DNA of 64,000 nucleotides from CAWCKS01 sp963796195 (GTDB taxonomy: Bacteria; Pseudomonadota; Alphaproteobacteria; Rhizobiales; Xanthobacteraceae): assembly GCA_963796195.1 (NCBI GenBank), contig CAWCKS010000003.1, positions 62,001-126,000 of the forward strand, written 5' to 3'. The position numbers and the translations under genes are program-made. This document shows, piece after piece, positions 29,245 to 37,873 of this stretch (its first letter is position 1; every line of letters starts with the position of its first letter). The notes below the pieces were generated by a model. The model had not been told where the DNA came from. It saw only the letters and a list, made by a program, of their open reading frames with translations, and did no database searches.

Positions 29245-30834
29245 ATGCTCAATACCCCCCGTTCCCGCCGCGGCATGGTGACTTCGCCGCATCACCTCGC
29301 GAGCGAAGCGGGCTTGCGCGTGCTGCGTGAGGGCGGCAACGCGATCGAGGCCACGATCGCGATGGCCGCGATGCTGGCCGTGGTCTATCCGCACATGACT
29401 GCGATCGGTGGCGACGGCTTTTGGCTGATCGCGCCGCCCGGACAGGAACCGATCGGCATTGATGCGTGCGGCAGAGCGGCCGCTGCCGCAACGCCGGAAT
29501 TTTATCGCGCGCATGGTCACGCGGAAAAAATTCCGCCGCGCGGGCCGCTCGCGGCCAACACCGTTGCCGGCACGATATCGGGCTGGGGCGAAGCGCTGCG
29601 CGTGAGCACGACGCTCGCCGGCAAGCTGCCGCTGTCGCGGCTTGTCGAAGACGCGGTGTGGTCGGCGGAAAACGGCTTTGCCGTGACGCGCAGCCAAGAG
29701 CGGCTGACCGCCGAAAAGCTGCCAGAGCTGAAGGACGCGCCGAATTTTTCCGCGACTTTCCTGATCGACGGTGCGCTGCCGCGCGAGGGACAGCTGATGA
29801 AGCTTGCGCCGCTTGGCGCGACTCTGAAACGCATCGGTCAGGTTGGCACGGATGATTTTTATCGCGGCGCGCTGGCCCGCGAGATATCAGCTGATCTGAA
29901 GCGCTGCGGCGCGCCGCTGACCGAAGCCGATCTCGCCGCGCACAGCGTGACGCGCTGCGCGCCGCTGTCGGTTGCGATCACGGGCGCGCGGCTGTTCAAC
30001 ATGCCGCCGCCGACGCAGGGCCTGGCATCGCTGATGATCCTTGCCCTGTTCGAGCGGCTCGGTGTCCGCGAAGCCGACAGCTTCGATCACATCCACGGAC
30101 TGATCGAGGCCACCAAGCAGGCGTTTCTGGTGCGCGACCGCATCATCGGCGATCCGTCGTCGATGACCGAGCGCCCGGAGGATTTTCTTCAGAGCACAAA
30201 GCTCGACGAGCTCGCGTCGCGCATCGATCGCAAGCGGGCGCTGCCATGGCCGCATCAGGCCAATCCCGGCGACACCGTGTGGCTCGGCGCGATCGACGCC
30301 AGTGGGCTCGCGGTCAGCTTCATCCAGAGCATTTACTTCGAGTTCGGCTCCGGCTGTGTGCTCGAAAACTCCGGCATCGTCTGGCAAAACCGCGGCTCGA
30401 GCTTCGTGCTCGACGGCGGCGGGCCGCGCCAGCTCGCGCCCGGCCGAAAACCGTTTCATACGCTGAACCCGGCGCTGGCGTTGTTCGACGATGGCCGGCG
30501 CATGGTCTATGGCACCATGGGTGGCGAAGGTCAGCCGCAAACCCAATCAGCCATCTTTACACGCTACCAGATGGGCAGCGGCTTGCAGGCCGCCGTGACC
30601 GCGCCACGCTGGCTACTCGGCAAGACCTGGGGCGCCGACACCGTGACGTTGAAGCTCGAGAGCCGCTTCGATCCCGCGTTGGTCCGTGCGATGCGCGATG
30701 CCGGCCACGACATCGAGATGCTCGAAGACTTCACCTCGACCATGGGCCACGCCGGCGCCATCGTCCGCCAAGCCGACGGCACTTGCGAGGGCGCGTCCGA
30801 TCCGCGCAGTGACGGCGCTGCGCTCGGGTTTTAG
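29245..30834 (+). CDS. Gamma-glutamyltransferase family protein
   Basis: A 529-residue Ntn-hydrolase of the gamma-glutamyltransferase family; ATG 29245 is preferred to TTG 29209. The precursor would cleave itself before Thr in GDTVWLGAID to give large and small subunits. The nucleophile Thr is kept, but the usual TTHFS context is TVWLG, a divergence found in a non-classical GGT clade. FFGSG-type sequence appears as FEFGSGC, and GTMGGEGQPQTQ carries the Gly-Gly oxyanion pair. No signal peptide is visible, unlike exported GGTs, so a cytoplasmic amide hydrolase is possible. It stands divergent from the P450. Confidence 0.82.
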   Translation: MLNTPRSRRGMVTSPHHLASEAGLRVLREGGNAIEATIAMAAMLAVVYPHMTAIGGDGFWLIAPPGQEPIGIDACGRAAAAATPEFYRAHGHAEKIPPRGPLAANTVAGTISGWGEALRVSTTLAGKLPLSRLVEDAVWSAENGFAVTRSQERLTAEKLPELKDAPNFSATFLIDGALPREGQLMKLAPLGATLKRIGQVGTDDFYRGALAREISADLKRCGAPLTEADLAAHSVTRCAPLSVAITGARLFNMPPPTQGLASLMILALFERLGVREADSFDHIHGLIEATKQAFLVRDRIIGDPSSMTERPEDFLQSTKLDELASRIDRKRALPWPHQANPGDTVWLGAIDASGLAVSFIQSIYFEFGSGCVLENSGIVWQNRGSSFVLDGGGPRQLAPGRKPFHTLNPALALFDDGRRMVYGTMGGEGQPQTQSAIFTRYQMGSGLQAAVTAPRWLLGKTWGADTVTLKLESRFDPALVRAMRDAGHDIEMLEDFTSTMGHAGAIVRQADGTCEGASDPRSDGAALGF

Positions 30835-30852
30835 CTCGACTTGATCGGCGCC

Positions 30853-30903
30853 ATCGTTCAACACTTGACCCGTCGCGCAGCAGCGACCGAGTCGTTGAAC
30901 GAT
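30853..30903 (+). promoter_or_regulatory. 10-bp inverted repeat abutting the hydrolase start codon
   Basis: ATCGTTCAAC (30853-30862) and GTTGAACGAT (30894-30903) are exact inverted repeats separated by 31 nt. The right arm ends 1 nt before the ATG at 30905 and takes the place of a Shine-Dalgarno. It may be an operator pair or an mRNA hairpin. Confidence 0.45.
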
Positions 30904-30904
30904 C

Positions 30905-31750
30905 ATGAATGCTTCCAATTCCGCCGCGACCAGCCGGCAGGTCGTGCAGCTTAGACGCGTGCCGAACGGGCTCGCGTTTCGCGAGGTCGGCCGCGGCCAG
31001 CCGCTGCTGTTGCTGCACGGCTTGATGGCGTCAGGTGAGATGTTCGATCCGCTGGTCGAACGGCTGCGGGATAGTTTCAAAATGCTGATCCCGGACCTCC
31101 GCGGCCATGGCAAGAGCGGCGATCTCGGCGATCCTTATGATTCCGCGACTATGGCGCGCGACGTCCTGCGCGTCATGGACGACGCCGGCTTCTCGCGCGG
31201 TCTCGTGCTGGGCTACTCGCACGGCGGCACCGTCGCCCAGGAGCTTGCGCGAGCGCGGCCTGCGGCGGTCGCCGGCCTGTTCCTGGCCTGCACTTACGCC
31301 TGCAACGCAATGACCCTGCGTGAGCGCATCGAGGGCCATGTGCTGCTTGCCGTCCATACGATCATCAGTCCGCAGACGCTGGCGAAAGTCATCGTGCGCC
31401 AGGGGCCGGCGCTGAGCGGTATGACGGATGATCAGGTCACCTGGCTCCGTGGCATCATCAGCCGCAACGGCCGGCGCCAGATGCGCGGCGCGGTTCGCGA
31501 CGGCTTGCTCGGCTTCGACAGCCGCCCCTGGCTCAAGACGCTCGCCGTGCCGACGCTGGTCATCGGCGGCAGCGGCGACCGGGCGGTGCCGCGCCATCAC
31601 TTCGATATGCTGGTGGCGTCGATCCCGGGCGCGCGCAGTCGCGAAATCGAGGGTGCGGGTCACGCCTTGATGTGGACCCACACCGATCAGCTCGCGAGCA
31701 TCATCCGCAGCCAAGCCGCGACCTGGGGCGGCGGTGTCGCAAAAGCCTGA
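30905..31750 (+). CDS. Alpha/beta hydrolase
   Basis: A 281-residue alpha/beta-hydrolase fold protein. It has the oxyanion loop LLLLHGLMASGE, nucleophile elbow GYSHGG (Ser105), a C-terminal acid in GGSGDRAVP and the catalytic His253 in GAGHALMW. No signal peptide is seen. It belongs to the broad esterase/lactonase group; substrate unknown. The start lacks a Shine-Dalgarno and lies directly against an inverted repeat. It converges with the DUF1993 gene 16 nt downstream. Confidence 0.82.
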   Translation: MNASNSAATSRQVVQLRRVPNGLAFREVGRGQPLLLLHGLMASGEMFDPLVERLRDSFKMLIPDLRGHGKSGDLGDPYDSATMARDVLRVMDDAGFSRGLVLGYSHGGTVAQELARARPAAVAGLFLACTYACNAMTLRERIEGHVLLAVHTIISPQTLAKVIVRQGPALSGMTDDQVTWLRGIISRNGRRQMRGAVRDGLLGFDSRPWLKTLAVPTLVIGGSGDRAVPRHHFDMLVASIPGARSREIEGAGHALMWTHTDQLASIIRSQAATWGGGVAKA

Positions 31751-31766
31751 GCGCCGCCGCCGGCAT

Positions 31767-32288
31767 CTATCGCTTGATCCGCAGTCTGCCCATGAAGTCG
31801 CGCTTGCCGAGCGGGACGCCCTTGTGGCGCAGGATGTCGTACGCCGTCGTGGCATGAAAGAAGAAATTCGGCAGCGAGAACGACATCAGGAATTCTGCTG
31901 CAGTGAACGGCATCTTGCGCTCGCCGAACTGAAACATGACGTCACCGCCGGCCAGCGCATTGACGGCATCGGGCGTCAGTGCAGTGAGTGAGCTCGTGGC
32001 GTCGGCGACCATCTTCTGCAGGTCGGCATATTTCAGGTCCGGCTTGCCCATATTCGGCGAGAACACGCCTTTCTGTACGGCGTGCATCGCGCCATGCGAA
32101 TGATGCGCGACCGACACGATCTGGAAGCGGAACGGCAGCATGTCGTCGAACAGCCGCGTCTCCACGATCTGCTCCAGATCGGTGCCCTTTTCCTTGAAGT
32201 GGGCGGCTGCCTTGTCCATGTAGCCCGTGACCGCGCCGAGGATCTGCAGGTAGTTCGCAACGCTCGCGTCGTAGAGTGAAAAGGCCAT
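31767..32288 (-). CDS. DUF1993 domain-containing protein
   Basis: A 173-residue protein of the DUF1993 family, a DinB-like four-helix bundle: MAFSLYDASVANYLQILGA at the start and LMSFSLPNFFFHATTAYDIL near the end are characteristic. Helix-borne His residues (VAHHSHGAMH) suggest a metal site as in DinB-like proteins. Function unknown. It lies 58 nt downstream of the nitronate monooxygenase gene on the same strand and may share its transcript. Confidence 0.82.
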   Translation of the reverse strand: MAFSLYDASVANYLQILGAVTGYMDKAAAHFKEKGTDLEQIVETRLFDDMLPFRFQIVSVAHHSHGAMHAVQKGVFSPNMGKPDLKYADLQKMVADATSSLTALTPDAVNALAGGDVMFQFGERKMPFTAAEFLMSFSLPNFFFHATTAYDILRHKGVPLGKRDFMGRLRIKR

Positions 32289-32346
32289 GTCGAAATCTCC
32301 TTGTGCGTGGTTCAGTTAGTATCATTCCGCGCGGTGCCGCGCGATC

Positions 32347-33315
32347 TCAGCCCGCAGCCTGTGCAGCCTGGGGTCGAAGCGCGGCAAGCCTGTCGATCTC
32401 GCGCCAGAAGCCAGTGACGGTATCCTCGATGATCTGGCGCACCGGCTTGATCTCGTGGATCAGGCCGGCGCTTTCGCCGGCCGAGCCCGAGGTATTTTCG
32501 ACGTCGCCTTTCACGTAGAGCATGTCGAGGGTCGCCATCCCCGGCAGCCGCTCGCGCGTGCCTTCGTTGACGGCGATCGAGTAGGGCGTGCGCAGGCCTC
32601 GCGCACGGGCGCGCGGCGGGTTGTCGGTCATGATGGTGCCGGTGATCGGGGCGTCGACAATGGCGTTCTTGTAGTTCACGTGGACCGGGCTTTCGAGCGA
32701 GGCGACAAACCGGGTCCCCATCGTGACGCCTTCGGCGCCCAGCGCAAAGGCCGCGGCCATGCCGCGGCCGTCCACAACACCGCCGGCCGCGACGATCGGC
32801 ACGTCGACCTTCTCCCTCACTGCCTGCAGCAGCGCAAAGCTGTGGACCTCGTCCGGATTGCGAACTCCGGCGCTCTCGGCGCCTTCGACGATCAGGCCGT
32901 CGACCCCGGCGTCGACCGCCTTTTGCGCGGCGCGCAGCGTCGCTACCGCGTGGTAGACGACGACGCCGGCATCTTTGAGAATTTTCACGTAACGGCCGGG
33001 GTCGCCGGCGGACGTCGTCATGAAGTGGACGCGTTGTTCGAGCAGCCAGTCGATGATGGCCCGCTCTTCCTTCGGATCGGTCTGCAGGTAGCGGACGGGA
33101 AGGTTAACGCCGAACGGCTGGTTGGTCGCGGCGCGGATTGCGGCAAACTCGCGGGTCGTCATCGACAGATCGCGTGCCGAGCTCTCCAGGAGGCCCATGC
33201 CGCCCGCGGCCGAGACCGCCGACACCAGTGGCGAGCGCGCGATCCAGGTCATCGGCGACTGAAAGATCGGATACCGTGACCGCGTGTGCGCGATGACCCG
33301 GTTGCCCTCGAACAT
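32347..33315 (-). CDS. Nitronate monooxygenase (2-nitropropane dioxygenase family)
   Basis: A 322-residue TIM-barrel FMN enzyme. It begins YPIFQSPMTWIARSPLVSA with SAAGGMGLLESS following, and carries PIVAAGGVVDGRGMAAAFAL and MGTRFVASLES, the FMN phosphate-binding loops of the family. The expected activity is oxidative denitrification of alkyl nitronates such as propionate-3-nitronate; some members are enoyl-ACP reductase-like. It is followed by DUF1993. It is divergent from the PuuD-like gene across about 235 nt in which no clear operator was seen. Confidence 0.85.
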   Translation of the reverse strand: MFEGNRVIAHTRSRYPIFQSPMTWIARSPLVSAVSAAGGMGLLESSARDLSMTTREFAAIRAATNQPFGVNLPVRYLQTDPKEERAIIDWLLEQRVHFMTTSAGDPGRYVKILKDAGVVVYHAVATLRAAQKAVDAGVDGLIVEGAESAGVRNPDEVHSFALLQAVREKVDVPIVAAGGVVDGRGMAAAFALGAEGVTMGTRFVASLESPVHVNYKNAIVDAPITGTIMTDNPPRARARGLRTPYSIAVNEGTRERLPGMATLDMLYVKGDVENTSGSAGESAGLIHEIKPVRQIIEDTVTGFWREIDRLAALRPQAAQAAG

Positions 33316-33550
33316 GGCATTCCCCTGACGTATTTTTTTGCAGTGTCGGCGCGATCACCCAAATATTCAATACACCTTGCTGCAGCGCCGTCCTCCGTCC
33401 GGAGGAGGCTGCTCCGCAGATTGGCTGCCCAATGCATGCTGACCCGCCAAGAATTGAATGCCTCCATACACCAAAATCAAAATATGATGGCGCGCCGCTG
33501 AGGAACGGCCGCGAATCGCGCGAATCGTGAAGGTGTCGAGAGCCTCTGCA

Positions 33551-34321
33551 ATGAAGAAACCAGTGGTCGGCGTGATCGGTAACACGCAGCGGGTCGAGAA
33601 CCGCTTTGCCACCCAGGCGGTCGGCGAGCGCAACATGCGCGCCCTGGCCGAGGTTGCCGGCGCCCTGCCGTTGATGTTTGCCAGCACGCCCGAGATCACC
33701 GACGTCGGCGCCTTGCTCGATGCCGTCGATGGCATCCTTCTGACCGGCGCGCGCGCCAATGTGCATCCGTCCCGGTTCGGTTGCGAGCCGCACCCGAAGC
33801 ACGAGCCCTATGACGATGCCCGTGATGCCGTGGCACTCGCGCTGGCCGAAGCCTGCGTCGCTCGCAGCGTGCCGATCCTCGGGATCTGCCGCGGCCTGCA
33901 GGAGATGAACGTCGCCTTTGGCGGCTCGCTGCATCCGGAAATCCGGGAGATCCCCGGCCGCATGAACCATCGCATGCCGCGGCTCGAGAACGGCGAGATT
34001 CATCCCGACCCCAAGGTGATCTTTGCCGACCGCCACGCCGTGCATTTCGTCGAAGACGGCGTTTTCGCGCGGCTCTATGGCTGCGACACAATTCGGGTCA
34101 ATTCGTTGCACGGCCAGGGCGTACTTGAGCCCGGCAAGCGTGTCGTCATCGAGGGTACGGCAGAGGATGGCACGGTGGAAGCCATCCGCATTGCTGATGC
34201 GCCGGCCTTTGCGCTGGGCGTCCAGTGGCACGCCGAGTACGACCCGCAGACCAATCCAATCAATCGCAAATTGTTCGAAGCCTTTGGCGACGCGCTGACC
34301 GCGCATCGCCGCGCGGCCTGA
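33551..34321 (+). CDS. Gamma-glutamyl-gamma-aminobutyrate hydrolase family protein (PuuD-like)
   Basis: A 256-residue class I glutamine amidotransferase-type hydrolase. The nucleophile Cys lies in LGICRGLQEMNVAFGG, and His-x-Glu in GVQWHAEYD completes the triad. MKKPVVGVIGNTQRV at 33551 is the chosen start; an upstream ATG at 33527 is less likely. The E. coli homologue removes glutamate from gamma-glutamyl-GABA in putrescine use. Here it is unlinked to other puu genes; the neighbours are a nitronate monooxygenase and glcEF. Substrate inferred from family only. Confidence 0.85.
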   Translation: MKKPVVGVIGNTQRVENRFATQAVGERNMRALAEVAGALPLMFASTPEITDVGALLDAVDGILLTGARANVHPSRFGCEPHPKHEPYDDARDAVALALAEACVARSVPILGICRGLQEMNVAFGGSLHPEIREIPGRMNHRMPRLENGEIHPDPKVIFADRHAVHFVEDGVFARLYGCDTIRVNSLHGQGVLEPGKRVVIEGTAEDGTVEAIRIADAPAFALGVQWHAEYDPQTNPINRKLFEAFGDALTAHRRAA

Positions 34322-34385
34322 AGGCGCTTCGAGGACAGCTCGAACCACACGCGACTTACGGCACATTTCGGTCGCCCCACGATCC

Positions 34386-35630
34386 GTGTATGAGTGCGGC
34401 GTGGAAGCTTTACGACCTCACAACGCCCGTGACGTTGAGACCATAGTCCGCGACGCGCTGACATCGGGTCAGCCGCTCGAGATCATCGGTCATGGCACCA
34501 GGCGCGCGATCGGCCACGCCTGTGCGACTAACGCCGTGCTTGACCTGTCAGCGCTGAGTGCCGTGACCTCGTATGAGCCACATGAACTGGTGCTGACCGT
34601 CCAGGCCGGCGCGTCCTTGGGCGAGGTGCAGGCGCTGCTCGCGACCAAGCATCAGGAGTTTGCGTTCGAGCCGATGAACACTGCAAGCCTGCTTGGCACT
34701 CCGCCCGGGCTCGGCACGATTGGGGGCATGATCGCCTCCGCACTTGGCGGGCCGCGGCGGGTCAAGGCGGGTGGTGTTCGCGATCACCTGCTCGGTCTCC
34801 ACGCCGTCTCAGGCTTCGGTGAGAGCTTCAAGGCCGGTGGCCGGGTGGTCAAGAACGTCACCGGCTATGACCTCTGCAAGCTGGTTGCGGGCTCCTGGGG
34901 CACGCTTGCGGTGATGACCGAAGTCACTCTGAAAGTGATGCCGAAGGCCGAGACCGAAACCACTCTGGTGGTCGCGGGGCTCGACGATGTCAGGGCAGGT
35001 CAGGCCATGACCGCGGCGCTCGGCTCCCCGTTTGACGTTTCGGCGGCCGCACATTTGCCGAAGGCTGTGTTGCGCGGTGCCATTGCGCCTCTTGCAGTGA
35101 ACGATGCGACCACATTGATCCGCCTCGAGGGCATCGCAGCTTCGGTGGCCCATCGGGCCGATAGTCTGCGGCACGAGCTGGCCGCGTTCGGTACCGTGGA
35201 TCGGCTTGAGAGTGCGGCTTCGGTTGCGGTTTGGGAGGCGGTACGCGACGTCACTCCATTTGCCGCCGCGGGACCGCTGGGCCAGTGGCCGGTCTGGCGC
35301 ATCGTATGCCCGCCCGCAGCGGGGCCGGGGCTCGGACAGGCGCTTGCCAGGGAAACCGGCGGCGAGATCATCTACGACTGGGGCGGCGGTCTGATTTGGC
35401 TCGCGCTGCCGCCTTCAGCCGATGCGCATGCGGCTTTCCTGCGCACCAAGGTCGACACGATCGGTGGCCACGCGACGCTGCTTCGTGCTGCCGATGCGAT
35501 ACGTGCGAGTGTCGACGTGTTTCATCCGCAATCGCAGGGCACTGCCGCGCTCAATCGCCGCATCAAACTTGGCTTCGATCCGCAGGACATTTTCAACCGC
35601 GGCCGGCTGCTGCGTGGAGGCGCGACGTGA
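34386..35630 (+). CDS. glcE: Glycolate oxidase subunit GlcE
   Basis: A 414-residue FAD-binding protein of the VAO/PCMH fold: EIIGHGTRRAIG, GTPPGLGTIGGMIASALGG and VTGYDLCKLVAGSWGTLAV are the FAD-contact motifs of GlcE. It forms the GlcDEF complex that oxidises glycolate to glyoxylate. Starts at GTG 34386 or GTG 34401 (VEALRPHNARDVE) are both possible; the latter matches the family better. Its stop overlaps the glcF GTG start. The catalytic partner glcD, usually just upstream, is absent here; it must lie elsewhere if the complex works. Confidence 0.88.
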   Translation: MYECGVEALRPHNARDVETIVRDALTSGQPLEIIGHGTRRAIGHACATNAVLDLSALSAVTSYEPHELVLTVQAGASLGEVQALLATKHQEFAFEPMNTASLLGTPPGLGTIGGMIASALGGPRRVKAGGVRDHLLGLHAVSGFGESFKAGGRVVKNVTGYDLCKLVAGSWGTLAVMTEVTLKVMPKAETETTLVVAGLDDVRAGQAMTAALGSPFDVSAAAHLPKAVLRGAIAPLAVNDATTLIRLEGIAASVAHRADSLRHELAAFGTVDRLESAASVAVWEAVRDVTPFAAAGPLGQWPVWRIVCPPAAGPGLGQALARETGGEIIYDWGGGLIWLALPPSADAHAAFLRTKVDTIGGHATLLRAADAIRASVDVFHPQSQGTAALNRRIKLGFDPQDIFNRGRLLRGGAT

Positions 35631-36960
35631 AAACCGAGTTCTCGCTCGCGCAGCTCGCCGATCCTGACGTTCGCGAAGCCGACAAGATTTTGCGGGCCTG
35701 CGTCCATTGCGGTTTCTGCACCGCGACCTGTCCGACCTATGTGCTGCTCGGCGACGAACTCGATAGCCCGCGTGGCCGCATCTACCTGATCAAGGAGATG
35801 CTGGAGAAGGACGAGAAACCGACTGGCGAGGTCGTCAAGCACATCGACCGCTGCCTGTCGTGCCTGGCCTGCATGACCACCTGCCCGTCGGGCGTCCACT
35901 ACATGCATCTGGTCGATCAGGCGCGGGTGCGGATCGAGCAGCAATATGCCCGGTCGTTGTCGGACCGGCTGCTGCGGCGCGCGCTCGCCATCGTCCTGCC
36001 GAGCCCAGGGTTGTTCCGGTTGAGCCTGATCCTCGCGCGGCTTGGTCGCTTCGTCGCGGCGGCTCTTCCGGCATCATCCGACGTCTCGGGAAATCCTTCT
36101 TTCCTCAGCAAAATCAAGGCAATGTTGGTGCTGGCACCAGCGCGTCTGCCATCGTCCGGTGAGCGTGCCCGCATCCACACCGCCGAGGGCGAACGCCGCG
36201 GCCGCGTCGCGCTGCTGCAGGGCTGCGCGCAGCAGGTGCTGGCACCCGACATCAACGCGGCCGCAATCTCCGTGCTGACCCGCCACGGCATTGAAGTCGT
36301 GCTCGCCGACGGCGAGCAGTGCTGCGGCTCGCTCACCCACCACCTCGGCCAGGATGACGTCGCCCTGAAGGCCGCCCGCGCCAACATCGACGTCTGGGTC
36401 AGGGAGGCAGATCGCGCCGGGCTCGACGCCATCCTCGTGACCACGTCAGGCTGTGGCACCACCATCAAGGACTATGGCTACCTGCTGCGTGAGGACACGG
36501 CCTACGCGCCCAAGGCCGCGCGTGTCTCGGCACTTGCAAGGGACATCAGCGAATATCTCGCAGAGCTCGACCTGTCGTTTCCGACGAACCGCAGCGACCT
36601 CGTCGTCGCCTATCACTCGGCGTGTTCGTTGCAGCACGGACAGAAAATCACTACTCTTCCGAAAGAATTACTTTTCAAAAGTGGTTTCGTGGTGAAAGAT
36701 ATCCCCAGAGTCATTTGTGCTGTGGCTCGGCAGGAACGTACAACATTCTGCAGCCGCAGCTGGCGGGGAGGCTGCGTGACCGAAAGATCTCGAGCGTCGA
36801 AGCGGTAAAGCCTGACGTGGTCGCAGCCGGCAACATCGGGTGTCTCGTGCAGATCGAGAAGGGCTTGCGTGAACGCGGCAACGTCGTCCCGGTCCTGCAC
36901 ACCGTCGCGCTGGTCGACTGGGCGACCGGCGGACCACGACCCGATGCGATGAGGTCGCGC
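35627..36960 (+). pseudogene. glcF: Glycolate oxidase iron-sulfur subunit GlcF, one frameshift
   Basis: Starts at GTG 35627 overlapping the glcE stop. Two 4Fe-4S motifs are present: CVHCGFCTATCPTY and CLSCLACMTTCPSG, followed by two CCG-type domains (GEQCCGS and LCCGSAGT). One base is missing near 36700, just before the second CCG motif; the next frame carries the final 85 or so residues to 36960. The stretch 36640-36725 is markedly more AT-rich than the gene around it. Intact length would be about 444 residues, as expected for GlcF. Electrons from GlcDE pass through these clusters. Confidence 0.85.
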
Positions 36961-37074
36961 TGATCTGGATATGATCTGGATAGCGGAGAGAACGAAATCT
37001 GGGTGATCGAGGCCAAAGGCTTGCGTGAGTTTGCAACGCCGACAAATCTGGAATGGGGCAACAGGAGGACCATG

Positions 37075-37371
37075 ATGGCTAAGAAGGCGAAGAAAGCGAA
37101 GAAAGCGAAAAAAGCGAAAAAAGCGAAGAAGAGCAAAAAAGCCAAAAAGGTAGTGGCGAAGAAGTCCGCCAAGTCTGCGAAGAAGACGGCCAAGAAGGTC
37201 GCGAAGAAAGCAGCAAAGAAGAGCGCAAAGAAGCCAGCCAAAAAGGCGGCAAAGAAGCCGACAGCTCCAAAGCCGGCGGCGCCGATGATGAGCGAACCGG
37301 CGCCCGCACCGACGCCCGCACCCTCGTGGTCGACGGGTAGTGATGGCGGGACAAGCAGCGAGCAGTCCTGA
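37075..37371 (+). CDS. Lysine/alanine-rich histone H1-like protein
   Basis: A 98-residue protein whose first 65 residues are almost only Lys, Ala and a few Ser, Val and Pro (AKKAKKAKKAKKAKKAKK and so on), then a Pro/Ala-rich acidic-free tail. This is the bacterial histone H1/Hc1-like type that binds nucleic acid. The DNA is a run of AAGAAGGCG-like 9-mers, a tandem repeat prone to slippage. ATG 37075 sits 6 nt after AGGAGG and is preferred over ATG 37072. The C-terminal codons overlap another small ORF in a different frame. Confidence 0.78.
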   Translation: MAKKAKKAKKAKKAKKAKKSKKAKKVVAKKSAKSAKKTAKKVAKKAAKKSAKKPAKKAAKKPTAPKPAAPMMSEPAPAPTPAPSWSTGSDGGTSSEQS

Positions 37372-37531
37372 ATTCCGGGCTGCTTGGCTCCAGGCCGCAA
37401 GTGACGACTTGCTTTCGAAGCTCGCGGTATCTCATGCCGCGAACTTCGGAAGCCAAGAGTCTGCGGTTGCATCTTACAAGCTAGTCGCAATGACGATCGA
37501 GGTCGCTCAACGAGCTGCGGCCGAGCGATGA
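37343..37531 (+). CDS. Small hypothetical protein overlapping the H1-like gene
   Basis: A 62-residue ORF (MAGQAASSPEFRAAWLQAAS) overlapping the H1-like gene by 29 nt in another frame. Its composition is that of a real cytoplasmic helical protein (GSQESAVASYKLVAMTIEVA) rather than a shadow, and no stop interrupts it. No family is recognised. The overlap would allow coupled translation. Support is codon bias and composition only. Confidence 0.45.
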   Translation: MAGQAASSPEFRAAWLQAASDDLLSKLAVSHAANFGSQESAVASYKLVAMTIEVAQRAAAER

Positions 37532-37873
37532 TATTTGACCGCAGACCGGGATGCATGACCGGCGACCCGGATTGCGACGGAACTCGTAAGAGGTACGAAT
37601 CAGACCTCTGCTGTCCACAGCGGGGCCGCACGAGGGCCCCTATTTGCCGCTGGCAACAGGGCCTTTTTGGCCAAAATAGTGGCCTAGATGTCACAGGTTC
37701 CAACAACATTCGGCAAAACCGGCCAAACGCCTAAAAAGGCGGCAGCTGCTCGCGCTTTTGGCTTTGCTAGCGGTTATGAGCCGAAGCAAATTGTCACACA
37801 TCACGTGCGGCTGAGGGACCAATCTGACATCGGTTCAGAACGGGCTGCACCGAATGGTCAATGGGGATCAACA
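37532..37873. other. 342-nt upstream region of the outer-membrane gene
   Basis: No confident gene. Short GC-rich hairpins lie around 37650-37680 (GGCC-TTTTT-GGCC pattern) and 37728-37742 (GCC-TAAAAA-GGC). The in-frame extension of the outer-membrane ORF back to 37688 lacks protein-like content. It probably holds the promoter and a long 5' leader. Confidence 0.4.

Noticed and set aside
37075..37371. CRISPR-like array in the 9-nt repeats
   Set aside because: There are no spacers; the repeats are codons for Lys-Lys-Ala in an H1-like protein.
37688..37873. N-terminal extension of the outer-membrane protein
   Set aside because: The extension has no signal-peptide logic; the ATG at 37874 begins a perfect signal peptide.
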